Assembly: GCA_947459465.1 (NCBI GenBank)
Contig: CANHDS010000015.1
Coordinates: 1-8,374 of the forward strand
Length of the DNA: 8,374 bases
From: Burkholderiaceae bacterium
GTDB taxonomy: Bacteria > Pseudomonadota > Gammaproteobacteria > Burkholderiales > Burkholderiaceae
Direction: 5' to 3'
Within the stretch, counting starts at the first letter, position 1; every line of letters starts with the position of its first letter. Below are positions 6,848-8,374 of the stretch, one piece after another. A program made the position numbers and the translations under genes. The notes beneath the pieces are model-generated. The model was given only the letters and a program-made list of their open reading frames with translations. It was not told where the DNA came from and made no database searches.

Positions 6848-7261
6848 ATGGCAAAAGCTCAACAAACCACAGCAAATGCAACAGCGCAACGTGCTCGCAA
6901 AAAAGTGAAGAAGAACGTTGCGGATGGAATTGCCCACGTACACGCATCCTTTAACAATACGATTGTGACCATTACGGATCGCCAAGGCAATGCTCTGTCA
7001 TGGGCAACCTCTGGCGGCCAGGGATTTAAAGGCTCCCGCAAGTCAACCCCATTTGCAGCACAGGTTGCTGCTGAGGTTGCAGGCAAGGCAGCAATTGAGT
7101 GCGGGATTAAGAATTTAGAGGTGCAGATTAAGGGCCCAGGCCCAGGACGTGAGTCGGCAGTTCGTGCCTTGAACTCGTTGGGTATCAAAATTGTTGAGAT
7201 CCAGGATGTAACCCCGGTTCCACATAATGGTTGCCGTCCTCCAAAGCGCCGTCGTATCTAA
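6848..7261 (+). CDS. rpsK: 30S ribosomal protein S11
   Basis: S11 (137 residues; 129 in E. coli) is a platform protein contacting 16S rRNA near the E-site mRNA path together with S18, S6 and S7. The core begins at [19 protein letters not shown] (27-45), followed by [18 protein letters not shown] (51-68) and the C-terminal signature [16 protein letters not shown] (121-136). The N-terminus is extended by a low-complexity Ala/Thr/Gln segment (residues 3-17) before the basic KKVKKNV, which accounts for the extra length. Asn127-Gly128 is the equivalent of the site reported as isoaspartate in E. coli S11. AGGA (6837-6840) precedes the ATG. A 114-nt gap follows, unusual in this tight cluster. Confidence 0.98.
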   Translation: MAKAQQTTANATAQRARKKVKKNVADGIAHVHASFNNTIVTITDRQGNALSWATSGGQGFKGSRKSTPFAAQVAAEVAGKAAIECGIKNLEVQIKGPGPGRESAVRALNSLGIKIVEIQDVTPVPHNGCRPPKRRRI

Positions 7262-7375
7262 TTTGTAGTACCAAGCCGCTGGCTTTGCCAGCAATTGTTT
7301 AATAAGCCCACCGTTCGTTTGTAGTTAAAGCGAACTCACCTCGATTAATCATCGAGGCATAGAAAGGAAAAAATC
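7262..7375 (+). promoter_or_regulatory. Structured gap before rpsD with three hairpins
   Basis: Three hairpins can form in succession. The first is GCTGGC (7278-7283) with GCCAGC (7287-7292) around TTT. The second is GTTCG (7313-7317) with CGAAC (7331-7335), extended by TTT/AAA with one bulged G. The third is CCTCGAT (7339-7345) with ATCGAGG (7351-7357) around TAATC. The rpsD ribosome binding site AAAGGA (7363-7368) starts five bases after the third. AAGCC (7273-7277) can also pair with GGCTT (7281-7285), competing with the first hairpin, so two alternative folds exist. S4 is a known autoregulator in E. coli and B. subtilis, so an S4 target here is plausible but inferred. The first hairpin lacks a proper T-run, so it is a poor terminator. 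Confidence 0.45.
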
Positions 7376-7999
7376 GTGGCACGTTACTTAGGCCCAAAAG
7401 CCAAACTATCTCGTCGGGAAGGTACCGACTTATTTTTAAAGAGCGCTCGTCGTGCTTTATCAGACAAGTGCAAATTAGACAGCAAGCCAGGACAGCATGG
7501 CCGCACCTCTGGTGCTCGTACTTCTGACTTCGGTAATCAGTTACGGGAAAAGCAAAAGGTGAAGCGGATTTATGGCGTATTAGAGCGTCAATTCCGCCGC
7601 TACTTTGCAGAAGCAGAGCGTCGCAAAGGAAATACCGGCGAGACCTTACTGCAGCTTCTCGAGTCCCGTTTAGACAACGTGGTTTATCGCATGGGCTTTG
7701 GCTCAACCCGTGCTGAAGCACGCCAGTTGGTATCGCATGCGGCAATTACTGTGAATGGGCAAGTGGTCAATATTCCATCCATGCAGGTTCGTCCTGGTGA
7801 TGTGATTGCCATTCGCGAGAAGGCAAAGAAGCAAACCCGTATTCAAGAAGCTTTAAATCTTGCTTCGCAAGTTGGCGCAATTAATTGGGTCAGCGTTGAT
7901 GCTAGCAAACTCGAGGGAACGTTTAAACAAGTACCAGACCGCGATGAAATCAGTGGTGATATTAACGAAAGTTTGATCGTCGAATTGTATTCACGCTAA
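7376..7999 (+). CDS. rpsD: 30S ribosomal protein S4
   Basis: S4 (207 residues, 206 in E. coli) is a primary 16S rRNA binder at the five-way junction. It nucleates 30S assembly and takes part in decoding fidelity with S5. The N-terminus [20 protein letters not shown] is typical. The S4 RNA-binding domain spans about residues 97-160, with [20 protein letters not shown] (97-116) and [12 protein letters not shown] (117-128). It has one cysteine (Cys32), so it is the form without the zinc knuckle. Translation begins at GTG, supported by AAAGGA (7363-7368) at seven bases and by the conserved MARY start. In other bacteria S4 represses its own operon. The structured gap upstream makes this gene a good place for such control. 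Confidence 0.98.
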   Translation: MARYLGPKAKLSRREGTDLFLKSARRALSDKCKLDSKPGQHGRTSGARTSDFGNQLREKQKVKRIYGVLERQFRRYFAEAERRKGNTGETLLQLLESRLDNVVYRMGFGSTRAEARQLVSHAAITVNGQVVNIPSMQVRPGDVIAIREKAKKQTRIQEALNLASQVGAINWVSVDASKLEGTFKQVPDRDEISGDINESLIVELYSR

Positions 8000-8027
8000 T
8001 ACTGCACCTCTTAAGGAAAAGATATCT

Positions 8028-8374
8028 ATGCAAACAAATTTGCTTAAACCAAAAATCATTTCTGTCGAAGCGCTTGGTGCAAACCAAGCTAAAGTTGTGA
8101 TGGAGCCGTTTGAGCGTGGCTATGGCCATACTCTTGGTAATGCATTACGTCGTGTTTTATTGTCTTCCATGGTTGGTTTTGCTCCAACTGAAGTAGCAAT
8201 TGCTGGCGTTGTTCACGAGTACTCCACCTTAGATGGTGTGCAAGAAGATGTTGTGAACTTGCTTCTTAATCTAAAAGGGGTTGTTTTTAAATTGCAATCC
8301 CGCGATGAAGTAACCATCAATTTGCGTAAAGAAGGTCCTGGTGTAGTGTGTGCCAAAGACATTGATTTGCCCCA
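8028..8374 (+). CDS. rpoA: DNA-directed RNA polymerase subunit alpha, 5' part only
   Basis: The frame from ATG at 8028 stays open to the window edge and gives 115 codons of a protein that usually has about 325 to 330 residues. It covers the first part of the alpha N-terminal domain, which dimerises and starts RNA polymerase assembly with beta and beta-prime. The conserved stretch [20 protein letters not shown] (29-48) includes the arginine pair at 41-42 equivalent to the assembly-critical Arg45 region of E. coli. [12 protein letters not shown] (64-75) and LLNLKGV (79-85) follow. AAGGA (8013-8017) lies ten bases upstream, and the gap from rpsD is 28 nt. The C-terminal domain that contacts UP elements and activators lies beyond the window. 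Confidence 0.97.
   Translation, partial: MQTNLLKPKIISVEALGANQAKVVMEPFERGYGHTLGNALRRVLLSSMVGFAPTEVAIAGVVHEYSTLDGVQEDVVNLLLNLKGVVFKLQSRDEVTINLRKEGPGVVCAKDIDLP

Noticed and set aside
7278..7300. Hairpin after rpsK as an intrinsic terminator
   Set aside because: The following bases AATTGTTT do not make a proper T-run, and rpsD and rpoA have no convincing promoter after it.
7295..7327. Promoter TTGTTT with TAGTTA before rpsD
   Set aside because: The 21-nt spacer is too long and both boxes are poor.
7299..7745. 148-codon open frame on the minus strand over the rpsK-rpsD gap and rpsD
   Set aside because: It lies mostly antisense to the conserved S4 gene, and its product resembles no family I know; antisense frames are common over conserved genes.
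1..8374. Mobile elements, CRISPR array, tRNA or a novel defence-type system
   Set aside because: Every long plus-strand frame is a known ribosomal, translation, secretion or transcription gene in standard order; no direct repeat array or transposase was seen.

Overview
The window is a continuous stretch of the bacterial S10-spc-alpha ribosomal protein cluster, with every gene on the plus strand. It opens inside the 3' part of rpmC (L29) and runs through rpsQ, rplN, rplX, rplE, rpsN, rpsH, rplF, rplR, rpsE, rpmD, rplO, secY, infA, rpmJ, rpsM, rpsK and rpsD. It ends in the first third of rpoA. I see no mobile element, CRISPR array, tRNA or rRNA, and no broken gene.

Gene order and protein sequences suggest a betaproteobacterium of the Burkholderiaceae. 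infA sits between secY and rpmJ, adk and map are absent between secY and infA, and the proteins look burkholderial. Base composition looks only moderately GC-rich (judged by eye), low for that family. The L36 protein also has Cys9 and Arg21, which recalls Polynucleobacter. The genus is an inference from memory, not a database result.

Layout: 1-412 is the end of the S10 operon (L29, S17). The 219-nt gap at 413-631 holds a hairpin plus U-tract, an overlapping sigma70-type promoter, and a leader of about 160 nt. The leader contains a 12-pair hairpin capped by a GCAA tetraloop and a possible 22-codon upstream ORF. From 632 to 7261 the genes are packed tightly, with spacers of 1 to 25 nt, so the spc and alpha groups look like one transcription unit. 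The second sizeable gap, 7262-7375, lies between rpsK and rpsD. It can form three successive hairpins just upstream of the rpsD ribosome binding site. rpsD and rpoA follow.

The products work together: ribosomal proteins of both subunits, translation initiation factor IF-1, the main subunit of the Sec translocon and the alpha subunit of RNA polymerase. This is the usual co-expression of translation, secretion and transcription machinery. The coding content is ordinary. What deserves a second look is the two structured non-coding gaps, which are candidate cis-regulatory RNAs.
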